From: an uncultured Pseudomonadota bacterium | GTDB taxonomy: Bacteria > Pseudomonadota > Gammaproteobacteria > Xanthomonadales > Ahniellaceae | Direction: 5' to 3' | Length of the DNA: 50,447 nt | NCBI GenBank assembly: GCA_937996755.1 | Contig: CALKUS010000156.1 | Coordinates: forward strand, 1-50,447 | Shown: positions 8,455 to 16,774 of the stretch, piece after piece | How positions within the stretch are numbered: the first letter of the stretch is position 1 | Layout of the letters: the number at the start of each line of letters is the position of its first letter | The notes under the pieces: generated by a model | The model's database searches: none | Told to the model about the DNA's origin: nothing | What the model saw: only the letters and a program-made list of their open reading frames with translations | Made by a program: the position numbers and the translations under genes

Positions 8455-9843
8455 TCAGTAGCGGCGGTCGTCCTCGCCGCGCAGCAGCCTGACCACGAAG
8501 AACAGCACGAGCGCCGCGCCCGCGACGAGCACGGTCCAGAGCACCCACTGCCGCGTGTCGACCGGCTTCGGCGGGACCACGAGCGCGGCCGGACCCGCGA
8601 TCGGCGCGAGCGCGCCGATCCGCGCGTCGGCCGGCTGCCAGTGCGAGCCCAGGCGCGAGCGCACCTCGGCCAGCAGGATCGCGATCGGGAAGTCGCTGCG
8701 GCGCGCGGTGGCGCTGCCTGCAACGAGCCAGTATGGCCCCGCCTCGCGCGACAGCAGCGCGAATTCCTCGGGGCGGAACGCGACGCGCAGCACGGGCCGC
8801 GCGTCGAGCGGCGGGTCCGAGACGACGCGCCACCAGCGGTCGCGAGTGACGTCGACCGACTGGTCGTCGTTGCGCAGCGCGATCGAGCCGCCCAGGCGGA
8901 ACGCGGTGAACGCGCGCCGGTCGCGCCATGGTGCTTCGGGCGACGAACGGCTCGCGATGCGGACGTTGGCGACCGTGCCTTCGCCCGCGAGCTCGATCCC
9001 GATCCGCTCGATCGGCAGCGGTCCCGGCGCCTGGAAGTCGAATACGCCCGGCTCGCCGGAAGGCAGCGGCGTCGCATCGACCCACTCGCGCGCGGGCGCG
9101 CTGCTCACGATCGTGCTGCGCTCGCCGGGAATGCCGGTCACGCGCGTGACCGGCAGTGCGACGCCGTCGTCGAGCCGCTCGAGCAGCAGGTAGCGCGAGC
9201 CCGTGCCGGGCAGCTCGATGCGCTTGCGCAGCAGCACGTACTCACCCTGGCGCAGGTCCGCGATCCCGGCTTCGGCGACGAGCGTGCGCCAGCCGACGAG
9301 GTCGTCGCTGGCGGAGATGCGGTAGCGCGCGGAAATGCCGTCCGTAACCGGCTGCCAGTCGAGCTCCAGCGCCTCGAGCGATGCGTCGTCCTCGCCCGCG
9401 CCGACGTCGAGCACGAGGTCGCGCGTGGGCGTCGGCGCGGCGGGCGCGTTCGCGGGCACGTCGAGGTCGAGGCGGCTCAATCCACCATCTGCACCGCGCT
9501 GCAGGGAGAGATGCACGCTGTCGACGCTGCTCGAGCCCGGCGCGGGCGCGGGCAACGCGAACCACGGCAGCTCGCGCGGCGCCGTGCGCATCACCTTCGT
9601 CGCGAGCGTCGACGGGATCGGCCCGAACGGAACCTCCTTGCCGTCCGCGTCGTACACGGCGAGGTCGCGCAACGACGCATCGGCGACGTGCGCGTAGACC
9701 TCGGGTGTCAGCACGACGCGCACCGCGCCCGCGCTCGTGTCCACCGTGAGCGGGAACGACCATGCATACGCGTCGCGCGGCGCGGGCCTGGCCGACGCGG
9801 CGCAGGCGGCGAGCAGCAGCGCGATCGCGAACGTGTGCTTCAT
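8455..9843 (-). CDS. DUF3999 family envelope protein
   Basis: A 462-residue protein with a cleavable signal peptide (MKHTFAIALLLAACAASARP), a long beta-rich periplasmic part containing a likely carbohydrate-binding-like fold (WYRAT-like region about 170-300), and one C-terminal transmembrane helix (WVLWTVLVAGAALVLFFVV) before a short basic tail. The sequence pattern fits DUF3999, whose function is unknown and which is usually encoded next to DUF2339, as here: its ATG overlaps the DUF2339 stop (ATGA, 9840-9843). The pair is probably a membrane complex. A 105-bp spacer separates it from creD. Confidence 0.8.
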   Translation of the reverse strand: MKHTFAIALLLAACAASARPAPRDAYAWSFPLTVDTSAGAVRVVLTPEVYAHVADASLRDLAVYDADGKEVPFGPIPSTLATKVMRTAPRELPWFALPAPAPGSSSVDSVHLSLQRGADGGLSRLDLDVPANAPAAPTPTRDLVLDVGAGEDDASLEALELDWQPVTDGISARYRISASDDLVGWRTLVAEAGIADLRQGEYVLLRKRIELPGTGSRYLLLERLDDGVALPVTRVTGIPGERSTIVSSAPAREWVDATPLPSGEPGVFDFQAPGPLPIERIGIELAGEGTVANVRIASRSSPEAPWRDRRAFTAFRLGGSIALRNDDQSVDVTRDRWWRVVSDPPLDARPVLRVAFRPEEFALLSREAGPYWLVAGSATARRSDFPIAILLAEVRSRLGSHWQPADARIGALAPIAGPAALVVPPKPVDTRQWVLWTVLVAGAALVLFFVVRLLRGEDDRRY

Positions 9844-12674
9844 GCGGCGCTCCCTGCGGGAACTTCGCGCGGCGGCGTCGGCGCGAAGTATCCCACCGTC
9901 GTAAACAGCAGGCCGACGACGATGAACGAGATGATGCCCTGCAGGTTGCCGATGTACGTGCGGTCGACCAGCAGCAGCTTCGCGAGCACGACGCCCATGA
10001 TCAGCGAGCCCACGAGCCAGGTCGGGCGCGACGCGCGGCGCGAGCCGGCGACCAGCGCCAGCACGCCGACGACGCTCCAGGCGACGGTCAGGCTGGTCTG
10101 CGCCGTGCTGGAACCGAGCAGCGACGGATCCCACGGCAGGTTCGCGAGGTGGTGCACGCCGCGCAGCGTGCCGATGCTCAGCATCACGAAGCCGGCCGCG
10201 AGCCCGGCCTGGCCGAGCAGGCGGCGATTCGCGTCGTCGGACATCGCACGCCAGCGCGAGAACAGCAGCGCCAGCACGGCCAGCTGCGCGAGCTCCAGCG
10301 GATTGACGAGCGGCAGGTAAGGCAGCGGCGCGACGTCGCCGTCGTGCAGCAGCGACAGCAGCCACCACGCCACGAGCGCCATGCTGGCCGGCACGAACCA
10401 GCGCAGCGAGTAGCGCGGCCATTCGTCGGCGAGCGGGAACGCGCCGATCGCGGGCGCGCGCCAGGCGAGCAGGTAGGCGAGGAACAACGGCACGATCCAC
10501 GAGACCGCCGACCACGCGGTGTGCGCCAGGCCCGCGGCGACCGTGCGCGAGTGCAGGTCGATGCCGGCCACGACGACCAGCGTGACGAGCCACGCGATGT
10601 GCGCGAGCGAAACGCCGCGCGCGACGACCGGCGAGGCGAGCGAGCGCAGCGCGTACGCGCCGCCTGCGACCACGGCGAGCCAGGCGCTCACGTGCATGGC
10701 GTCCATCGGCGGGTCGTCGAACATCGAGAGCGTGCCCAGCGGCAGCAGCACGAACAGCGTGAGCATCGGCCACGACAGCTCGTCCCAGTCGAGCTGGCGA
10801 CGTGCCAGCGCGAACACCGCGAGCGTGCCGGCGATCGCGAACAGCAGCGCGACGTCGCGGATGCCCGGGGCCACGAACGCCTCGATCTCGACGATGCCGG
10901 TCGTGGCCCACCACACGCAGCCCACGAGCAGCATCACCGCGGCGCCCGGGCGCCAGCGTTCCTCGCGACGGAGCATGAAGGCGCTCGCGAGCGCCGCGAG
11001 CGCGAGCAGCGCGCCCGACAGGAAGCGACCATTGAGGATGGCCTGCAGCGGGTTCTCGCCGCCCTTCGAGATCGCCTCGACGTACGCGACGCCGGCGAGG
11101 AACTGCAGCAGCATGCCGGCGAGGATCGGCCACGTGCGGCGGTCGCGCATGCCGAGCCAGACCAGCGCCACGCCTTCCAGCGCCCAGGTACACGCCGTCC
11201 AGCGCGCAGACAGCGCGATCGGCACGGCGAGCGTGGCGAAGCCGAGCGACAGCGCGGCGAACGAGATCGAGAGCGTGCGCTGGCCCTCGCGGTTCCACAG
11301 GAAGCGCGCGAGCACGCCGTACACGGCCGCCATCGCGAGTGCGCTGTACGCGAGCATCATGTCGTCGCCGCGCAGCAGCGCGGCCTGCAGCGGGAACACG
11401 ACGAGCGGCGTGCCGAACACGAGCGTGCCGTCGACGAAGCCCGTGCCGCGCTCCAGCTCGTTGCGGCGCAGCGAGTAAAGCACCGCGATCGCGACGTAGA
11501 ACAGGAAGAACAGCACGAGGAACGGCTCGGTGGTCGCGAGCTTCCCCGGCACGTACGAGTCGCGGCCCCAGGCGAAGCCGACGATGAACGTGAACGCGAA
11601 GCCCACGAGGTTCAGCACGCGCCACGGCTTGTACCAGGCGATCGCGAAGATCGCGGCGTTCAGCACGGCGTAGTACGAGAACAGCGCGACGTGGTTGCCG
11701 CTGCCGGTGTTGATGAGCACCGGCGCGAGGAAGCCGCCGACCTGCGCGAGCACGGCCAGGGCGATCGCGTCCTGCAGCACGGCGAGCATCGCCGCGCCCG
11801 CGACGACCGTGAGCACGAGGCCGAACGTGAGGCCGGTGGGCAGCAGGTGGTAGTAGTGGTACGCCGCGAAGATCGTCAGCAGCAGCACGCCGACGGCGCC
11901 GCCCTGCACGCTGAGCGCGAACGCGCGGCGCTCCTCGCGCTGGCGCCAGCCGAACACGAGCCCGACCATCGCGAACAGGCCGATCGCGGCGAGGCGCATC
12001 TCGATCGGGAACGAGATCAGGTTCTGGTCGACCGCGTACTTCAGCGCGGATGCGATGCCGATGAACAGCACGAGCACGCCGATCTTCACCGGCACGTTGC
12101 CCTCGGTGATCCAGCGCTTGATCGTCGCGCCCAGGTCGAAGCCCTGCGACGACGGCGGCGGCTCCGCGCCGCGCACGCGCGCCGTCGCCATGACGACGTT
12201 CGCGCGCGCTTCCGCGCGCTCACGCGCGAGGAGGTCGGCGTCGCTCGTCGCGCGCACCGCTGCAGCGACGGGTTCGACGGCGGGCTCGCTGCCCAGGTCG
12301 AACACCGCGCGGCCCGGCACGGGCGCCGGCATGACGGGCGCGGACGGAACGGGCGCCTCCATTACCGGCGCTTCCGGTGCGGGCGAAACCATCGGTGCCG
12401 GCGGCGGTGCGACGACCACGGGTTCCACCGGCGCCGACGCCGCGGCAGTCTGTTGCGGTGCGTAAGCAGGTTCCGGCTCGGGCTGCGTCCGGTTCGCGGC
12501 GGCGTATTCCTGGTCCGCCATGCGCTGCTCCAGCTCGCGGATACGACCGGACTGGCGCAGCTGCGCGCCCAGCAGCCAGCCGATCATGAATCCGACGGCG
12601 GCACCGCTGGCCGGCGAATGGATGAAGAAGGCGATACCGAGCACCAGACCGATGACGGCGAGCAGCCAGGGCAT
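9840..12674 (-). CDS. DUF2339 polytopic membrane protein
   Basis: A 944-residue protein. A short N-terminal membrane hairpin (residues 1-35) is followed by a Q/E-rich coiled segment, a Pro/Ala/Val-rich linker (about 60-150), and more than twenty predicted hydrophobic helices to the C terminus. This matches DUF2339, whose function is unknown; members are coupled to DUF3999. The start at MPWLLAVIGL (12674) is preferred over the 19-residue upstream extension, which is basic and unlike the family. It is translationally coupled to the DUF3999 gene downstream. Together with creD this makes a cell-envelope cluster of unknown physiological role. Confidence 0.8.
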   Translation of the reverse strand: MPWLLAVIGLVLGIAFFIHSPASGAAVGFMIGWLLGAQLRQSGRIRELEQRMADQEYAAANRTQPEPEPAYAPQQTAAASAPVEPVVVAPPPAPMVSPAPEAPVMEAPVPSAPVMPAPVPGRAVFDLGSEPAVEPVAAAVRATSDADLLARERAEARANVVMATARVRGAEPPPSSQGFDLGATIKRWITEGNVPVKIGVLVLFIGIASALKYAVDQNLISFPIEMRLAAIGLFAMVGLVFGWRQREERRAFALSVQGGAVGVLLLTIFAAYHYYHLLPTGLTFGLVLTVVAGAAMLAVLQDAIALAVLAQVGGFLAPVLINTGSGNHVALFSYYAVLNAAIFAIAWYKPWRVLNLVGFAFTFIVGFAWGRDSYVPGKLATTEPFLVLFFLFYVAIAVLYSLRRNELERGTGFVDGTLVFGTPLVVFPLQAALLRGDDMMLAYSALAMAAVYGVLARFLWNREGQRTLSISFAALSLGFATLAVPIALSARWTACTWALEGVALVWLGMRDRRTWPILAGMLLQFLAGVAYVEAISKGGENPLQAILNGRFLSGALLALAALASAFMLRREERWRPGAAVMLLVGCVWWATTGIVEIEAFVAPGIRDVALLFAIAGTLAVFALARRQLDWDELSWPMLTLFVLLPLGTLSMFDDPPMDAMHVSAWLAVVAGGAYALRSLASPVVARGVSLAHIAWLVTLVVVAGIDLHSRTVAAGLAHTAWSAVSWIVPLFLAYLLAWRAPAIGAFPLADEWPRYSLRWFVPASMALVAWWLLSLLHDGDVAPLPYLPLVNPLELAQLAVLALLFSRWRAMSDDANRRLLGQAGLAAGFVMLSIGTLRGVHHLANLPWDPSLLGSSTAQTSLTVAWSVVGVLALVAGSRRASRPTWLVGSLIMGVVLAKLLLVDRTYIGNLQGIISFIVVGLLFTTVGYFAPTPPREVPAGSAA

Positions 12675-12823
12675 ACGCGATTTCCGTGTGGGAATTCGCG
12701 TCGGAGCATAGCGCGCCGTTTGCGCGGCCAAGGGCGCGCGCAGGCGGCGTGCCCGGGCCGGTGTCGGATTGCGCTACCCGGGGACGCTCGCCGCTGTGCG
12801 CGGCGAACGCCCGGCAAACACCA

Positions 12824-14257
12824 TCAAGGCGCGAACGACAGCAACGCGCCGCCGATGGTCGCGACCACGATGCCGCCGCCAGCGGCGACCGGCGAGCCCG
12901 CGACGCCCCACTGGAAGTTGCCGGCATCGGGCAGCGGATAGCGCGACAACGCCTTGCCCGTCGCGCGATCGAGCGTCACGAAGCCGCCGACGTGGCGGAT
13001 CGCGTACGGCGCCTCGCCGATCGCGCCCGCGTAGACGCGATTGCCGAGCACGAGCGGCGTGCCCCAGGTGCTGCCGTACACGTCGCTGCGCCACTTGATC
13101 GCGCCGGTCGCGGGATCGATCGCGCTGACGCGGCGCAGGTCGGACGAGCCGACGTACAACGTGCCGTCGTGGATCACCGCCGTGGACTCGACCCAGGAGC
13201 CCCAGAAGTACAGGCGCCAGTTCTGCGTGCCCTTCTCGGCGTCGATGGAATACAGCCCCGGTCCGCGATTGCCGACGATGATCGCGCCGTCGAACGCGAT
13301 CGGCGTCGCGGTGACCTCGCCCTGCATGTCGAAGCGCCACAGCTCGCGGCCGGTCGCGCGATCGAGCGCGTAGAGCAGCTTGTCGTCGCCGCCGAACACC
13401 AGGCGGTCGCCGTCGACGAGCGCGCCCGTGCGGATCTTGCCGCCCGTCGCGAAGCGCCACTTCAGCGCGCCCGTCGCGGCGTCCACGGCGTGCATCTCGC
13501 CGTTCGCACCGCCGGCGTAGACGACGTCGCCGGCGACGGTGGGCGTCGAGCCCGCGTAGTCCCATTCGAACACGGTCGGATGCGGCAGCACGCGGCGCAC
13601 GCCGGCGTCGCCCATCTCGTGCGTCCAGAGCTCCTTGCCGTCCGCGCGTGCGAGCTTGCGCAGCAAGCCGTCGTCGCACGTGAAGTAGACGGCGTCCTCG
13701 GTGACGGCGGCGGTGCCGTGGATCGGCCCCGCGGCGGCGTAGGTCCACTTGATCGTGCCGTCCCTTGCGTCGACGGCGTTCATCACGGCGCCGCTCGTGC
13801 CCACGTACACCATGTCGCCGAACGCGACGGGGGAACCGAATGCCTGGCCGTTGAGGCGCGTCGACCAGCGCGGGCCCGGCCCGGTCGCGAGCGTCGGCAC
13901 CGGTGCTTCCACCGGCAGCTTCGCGACGCGCCGCAGCTCGGTCGGGCTGCGCGGGCCGGGGAAGAAGCCGACCAGCTTGTCGTCCTTCAGCTCGAGCTCG
14001 AGGTAGAGCGGCGCGTTCGTGACCTTGCTGCCCTCGACCTTCGCCTCGCCGACGTCCGAGCCGTAGAGGTTGAGGATCGGGTTGGTGAAGTACGCGTGCA
14101 GCGTTCCGTCGTCCGCGCGCTTGAACTCGACGCCGGCCTCGACCCGCTCGAGCGGCGTGCCGATGAGCCCCAGCCAGCGGCCTTCGATCGGATCGGCTGC
14201 GTTCGCCGTGCCGGCGAGCAGGAGCAGCAGCGTGGGCATCGCGTAACGATTGCGCAT
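12824..14257 (-). CDS. secreted PQQ-type beta-propeller protein
   Basis: A 477-residue exported protein: the signal peptide MRNRYAMPTLLLLLAGTANAA is followed by a family-unknown domain of about 80 residues (EGRWLGLIGTPLERVEAGVEF, resembling a small lipocalin/protease-inhibitor-like strand set), then at least six PQQ-like repeats (DARDGTIKW, DAATGALKW, DRATGRELW, DAEKGTQNW, DPATGAIKW, DRATGKALS). Such propellers occur in BamB and quinoprotein dehydrogenases, but no dehydrogenase active-site disulfide or PQQ ligands are evident, so enzymatic function is not claimed. It is divergent from arsR across 145 bp. The 149-bp gap to the DUF2339 start shows nothing firm. Confidence 0.75.
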   Translation of the reverse strand: MRNRYAMPTLLLLLAGTANAADPIEGRWLGLIGTPLERVEAGVEFKRADDGTLHAYFTNPILNLYGSDVGEAKVEGSKVTNAPLYLELELKDDKLVGFFPGPRSPTELRRVAKLPVEAPVPTLATGPGPRWSTRLNGQAFGSPVAFGDMVYVGTSGAVMNAVDARDGTIKWTYAAAGPIHGTAAVTEDAVYFTCDDGLLRKLARADGKELWTHEMGDAGVRRVLPHPTVFEWDYAGSTPTVAGDVVYAGGANGEMHAVDAATGALKWRFATGGKIRTGALVDGDRLVFGGDDKLLYALDRATGRELWRFDMQGEVTATPIAFDGAIIVGNRGPGLYSIDAEKGTQNWRLYFWGSWVESTAVIHDGTLYVGSSDLRRVSAIDPATGAIKWRSDVYGSTWGTPLVLGNRVYAGAIGEAPYAIRHVGGFVTLDRATGKALSRYPLPDAGNFQWGVAGSPVAAGGGIVVATIGGALLSFAP

Positions 14258-14367
14258 GGTCGTTCTCCCCGTGGACCGTGCGCGAATTGCGCGCTCCCGC
14301 GCTGCCCGGCGAACGTGCCGCAAGGCATGGCGTCGCGAACGCGCAATCGCTGCACCACGGGCCGACC

Positions 14368-14400
14368 TTGACATGATTCGATACTTCCGGAAGTATGGAA
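14368..14400 (+). promoter_or_regulatory. ars promoter with ArsR operator dyad
   Basis: A perfect -35 box TTGACA (14368-14373) is followed 17 bp later by a weak -10 (AAGTAT, 14391-14396). A 24-bp dyad at 14377-14400 contains the perfect 16-bp palindrome ATACTTCCGGAAGTAT (14381-14396), with only one mismatched pair in the 12+12 arms, and covers the spacer and -10. This is the expected ArsR repression geometry. The arsR ATG is only 6 nt after the -10, so the mRNA is probably leaderless. Confidence 0.85.
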
Positions 14401-14402
14401 CT

Positions 14403-14738
14403 ATGAAGACGCCCGTCGCCCTCCAGGCCCTCGCTGCCCTGAGCCACGACGCGCGGCTGCGGGCGTTCCGCCAGCTCGTGCAGGCCGGCCCCGAAGGGCT
14501 TTCGGTCGGCGAGCTGCGCGAACGCGTCGGCGTGCCGCCCGCAACGCTCACCGCGCACCTGAACGTGCTGCGTGCCGCGGCGCTCGTGCAGGACACGCGC
14601 GAAGGCCGCGTGATCCGCGTCCGCGCGAACTACGCGCAGATGAATTCGCTCATCGACTACCTCACGGAGAACTGCTGCGCCGGAGCCGCGTGCAGCCCTT
14701 CCGCGTGCCCACCGCGAAAGACAGGAGCCACGAAATGA
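14403..14738 (+). CDS. arsR: ArsR-family arsenic-responsive repressor
   Basis: A 111-residue winged-helix repressor. Residues 1-85 carry the ArsR HTH (LSHDARLRAFRQL, SVGELRERVGVPPATLTAHLNVLRAAALV). There is no N-terminal ELCVC-type metal site; instead cysteines cluster at the C terminus (Cys91, Cys92, Cys97, Cys102), a location used by several atypical ArsR proteins to bind As(III). It should repress its own operon through the dyad overlapping the promoter. ATG 14403 sits next to the -10 box and lacks a Shine-Dalgarno sequence, consistent with a leaderless start. The stop overlaps the arsI ATG (14735-14738). Confidence 0.93.
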   Translation: MKTPVALQALAALSHDARLRAFRQLVQAGPEGLSVGELRERVGVPPATLTAHLNVLRAAALVQDTREGRVIRVRANYAQMNSLIDYLTENCCAGAACSPSACPPRKTGATK

Positions 14739-15169
14739 ACCGCTTCCACGTGCACCTCAACGTCGCCGACCTCGGCGCGAGCATCCGCTTCTACTCCAGC
14801 CTGTTCGCTGCGCCGCCGAGCGTGGTGAGGCCCGACTACGCGAAGTGGATGCTGGACGACCCGCGCATCAATTTCGCCATCTCGAACACCGGTCGCGCGC
14901 CGGGCGTCGACCACCTCGGTTTCCAGGTCGACAGCGGCGCGGAGCTCGCGGCGCTCGGCACGCGCCTCGACGCGGCCGGCGGCGCGGTGGTGCCGGAAGT
15001 CGGCGCGACGTGCTGCTATGCGAAGTCCGACAAGGCGTGGACCGAGGATCCGCAGGGCACGAAGTGGGAGACGTTCCACACGACGGGCGAGGCGACCACG
15101 TACTACGCCCCGGACTCCTCGTGCGCGACGGAAGCCGCGGCGTGCGCACCCGCGGCCGTGCAGGCCTGA
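14735..15169 (+). CDS. arsI: ArsI-type C-As lyase / cadmium-induced CadI family (glyoxalase fold)
   Basis: A 144-residue vicinal-oxygen-chelate protein. N-terminal FHVHLNVADL and later GVDHLGFQ give metal-binding histidines, and the characteristic paired cysteines Cys93-Cys94 occur in ATCCYAKSDKAWTEDPQG. ArsI enzymes use this Cys pair to bind trivalent organoarsenicals and cleave the C-As bond with Fe(II) and oxygen. Extra cysteines lie near the C terminus (SSCATEAAAC). It is coupled to arsR by ATGA, with an AGGAG site about 8 nt upstream (around 14722-14727). Position in an ars operon supports ArsI over CadI. Confidence 0.88.
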   Translation: MNRFHVHLNVADLGASIRFYSSLFAAPPSVVRPDYAKWMLDDPRINFAISNTGRAPGVDHLGFQVDSGAELAALGTRLDAAGGAVVPEVGATCCYAKSDKAWTEDPQGTKWETFHTTGEATTYYAPDSSCATEAAACAPAAVQA

Positions 15170-15173
15170 CGCC

Positions 15174-15611
15174 ATGGAGCTGCGCGCGGCCGGTACCAGC
15201 GAACGCGGAGAGATCCGGCGGCTCCTCGCGCAGTCCGGACTGCCGGTCGCGGACCTGGAGGATTCGGCGATCGAGTTCCTCGTCGCGATCGCGGACGGCG
15301 CGCTCGTCGGCACGGTCGGCATCGAGCGACACGGCGACGTGGGCCTGCTGCGTTCGCTGACCGTCGCGCCCGCGCAGCGCGGCTCGGGACTCGGCTCGCG
15401 CCTGGTCGGCGCGCTGGAGGCGCACGCGGCAGCGAGCGGCGTGAACGAGCTCGTGCTCCTCACCACCACGGCGCGCGACTTCTTCGAACGCCGCGGCTAC
15501 CTCGAGATCGCGCGCGAAGACGCGCCAGGTCCGGTCCGGGCCAGCGCCGAGTTCCGCTCGCTGTGCCCGGCGTCGTCGACGTGCATGCTCAAGTCGTTGG
15601 GCGTGCCATGA
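15174..15611 (+). CDS. arsN2: ArsN2-type GNAT acetyltransferase
   Basis: A 145-residue GNAT protein with the acetyl-CoA loop in SLTVAPAQRGSGLGSRLV (about residues 64-81) and the C-terminal signature RASAEFRSLCPASSTCM that marks the ArsN2 subgroup found in arsenic operons. ArsN1 detoxifies arsinothricin by acetylation; the substrate of ArsN2 is not firmly established, so a role on an organoarsenical is inference. It starts 4 bp after arsI and overlaps the arsC ATG (15608). Confidence 0.88.
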   Translation: MELRAAGTSERGEIRRLLAQSGLPVADLEDSAIEFLVAIADGALVGTVGIERHGDVGLLRSLTVAPAQRGSGLGSRLVGALEAHAAASGVNELVLLTTTARDFFERRGYLEIAREDAPGPVRASAEFRSLCPASSTCMLKSLGVP

Positions 15612-15994
15612 CGCGCGTGCTGTTCGTCTGCGTCGAGAATTCCAACCGCAGCCAGATGGCCGAGGCGTTCGCGCGCATGCACGGTGGCGCGGGCGTGGAA
15701 GCGCTCAGCGCGGGCTCCGCGCCGTCCGGTCGCATCAACCCGAAGGCGATCCGCTTCATGGCGGAGCTCGGCTACGACCTGGCCGGCCACGCGTCGAAGT
15801 CGCTCGACGCGATCGACGGCGCGTTCGATGCCGTCGTGACCATGGGCTGCGGCGACAAGTGCCCCTGGGTGCCGGCGAAGCGCCGCGAGGACTGGGCATT
15901 GCCCGACCCGCGCGACATGGACGACGACGGCTATCGCGCGGTGCGCGACGAGATCGGCCGTCGCGTGAAAGCGCTGCTGGATTCGCTGACGTGA
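15608..15994 (+). CDS. arsC: arsenate reductase, thioredoxin-coupled low-MW phosphatase type
   Basis: Reduces As(V) to As(III) in the cytoplasm. The 128-residue protein has the P-loop CX5R at Cys8-Arg14 followed by Ser15 (CVENSNRS), the DP acid motif (ALPDPRDMDDD), and a second pair Cys81/Cys85 in MGCGDKCPW that would relay the disulfide to thioredoxin or mycothiol-type reductants. The Cys-X3-Cys spacing is shorter than in the S. aureus enzyme but is common in this branch. It overlaps arsN2 upstream and shares one base with the channel gene downstream, indicating a single coupled operon. Confidence 0.93.
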   Translation: MTRVLFVCVENSNRSQMAEAFARMHGGAGVEALSAGSAPSGRINPKAIRFMAELGYDLAGHASKSLDAIDGAFDAVVTMGCGDKCPWVPAKRREDWALPDPRDMDDDGYRAVRDEIGRRVKALLDSLT

Positions 15995-16674
15995 TGCTGC
16001 GCCGCGCCCTGTTGGCCGAGTTGCTCGGCACCGCGCTGCTGCTCGCGACCGTGGTCGGGTCGGGCATCATGGGCGCCGCGCTGTCGCCCGGCAATGCGGC
16101 CGTGGCGCTGCTGGCGAACGCCGGCGCGACTGCCGCAGCACTGTACGTGCTCATCACGGTGCTCGCGCCGGTGTCGGGCGCGCACTTCAACCCTGCGGTC
16201 ACGCTCGTGGCGTGCATCCGCGGCGAGCTGCCGGTGCGCAGCGCCGGCGCCTACATCGGGGTGCAGCTCCTCGCAGCCGTGGTCGGTATCGTGCTCGCGC
16301 ACGCGATGTTCGACCAGTCGTTGCTGCAGTCCGGCACGCACGCGCGCACCGGCCGGGGCCAGTGGCTCAGCGAGGCGGTCGCCACGTTCGGGCTGGTGCT
16401 CACGATCCTCGTTGCCGCGAAGCGCGCGCCGGATCGGGTCGCGACGCTCGTCGCGGCCTGGATCTTCGCGGCGTACTGGTTCACCGCGAGCACGTCGTTC
16501 GCGAACCCGGCGGTGACCGTCGCGCGCGCGTTGACCGACACGTTCGCCGGATTGCGCTTGCAGGACGCATGGCCGTTCATCGCGGCGCAGCTCGCCGGTG
16601 CGCTCGCCGCGGTGGGGATCGCGCACGCGCTCCTGCGTTCACCTGCGGTGCCGCTCGCCGGGGACGCGGGATGA
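15994..16674 (+). CDS. MIP/aquaglyceroporin-family channel, likely arsenite exit (AqpS-like)
   Basis: A 226-residue integral membrane protein with six hydrophobic helices and the two MIP half-helix motifs: HFNPAVT (about residue 70) and FANPAVT (about residue 170). In an ars operon with arsC and no arsB or acr3, this channel is the expected downhill exit for As(III) made by ArsC, as known for Sinorhizobium AqpS. Glycerol or water uptake is an alternative. The start ATG overlaps the arsC stop (TGATG). The operon appears to end here; no strong intrinsic terminator was seen. Confidence 0.9.
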   Translation: MLRRALLAELLGTALLLATVVGSGIMGAALSPGNAAVALLANAGATAAALYVLITVLAPVSGAHFNPAVTLVACIRGELPVRSAGAYIGVQLLAAVVGIVLAHAMFDQSLLQSGTHARTGRGQWLSEAVATFGLVLTILVAAKRAPDRVATLVAAWIFAAYWFTASTSFANPAVTVARALTDTFAGLRLQDAWPFIAAQLAGALAAVGIAHALLRSPAVPLAGDAG

Positions 16675-16693
16675 CCCGGGATCGCCGGCCGCG

Positions 16694-16709
16694 CTTGACT
16701 CAGGTCAAG
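16694..16709. promoter_or_regulatory. dyad CTTGACtcagGTCAAG upstream of the ATP-grasp gene
   Basis: A perfect 6+6 inverted repeat with loop TCAG lies 65 bp upstream of the 16775 gene and just after the ars operon. It contains a TTGACT -35-like hexamer and shares the core GACTCAGGTC with the MerR-type operator at 26667-26682. No convincing -10 is seen 17-20 bp downstream, so its use as a promoter or operator is unproven. Confidence 0.4.
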
Positions 16710-16774
16710 CAGGACGCGATCACGGTCGTCGCGAACTTGCCCGCGCGTGCGAAGTCGCCATCCTGTCCGTGGCC

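Noticed and set aside
9762..12941. 1059-residue plus-strand open frame opposite DUF2339
   Set aside because: The composition (Arg/Gln/His/Glu/Asp, no hydrophobic core) is typical of the complement of a membrane-protein gene; DUF2339 on the other strand has clear helices.
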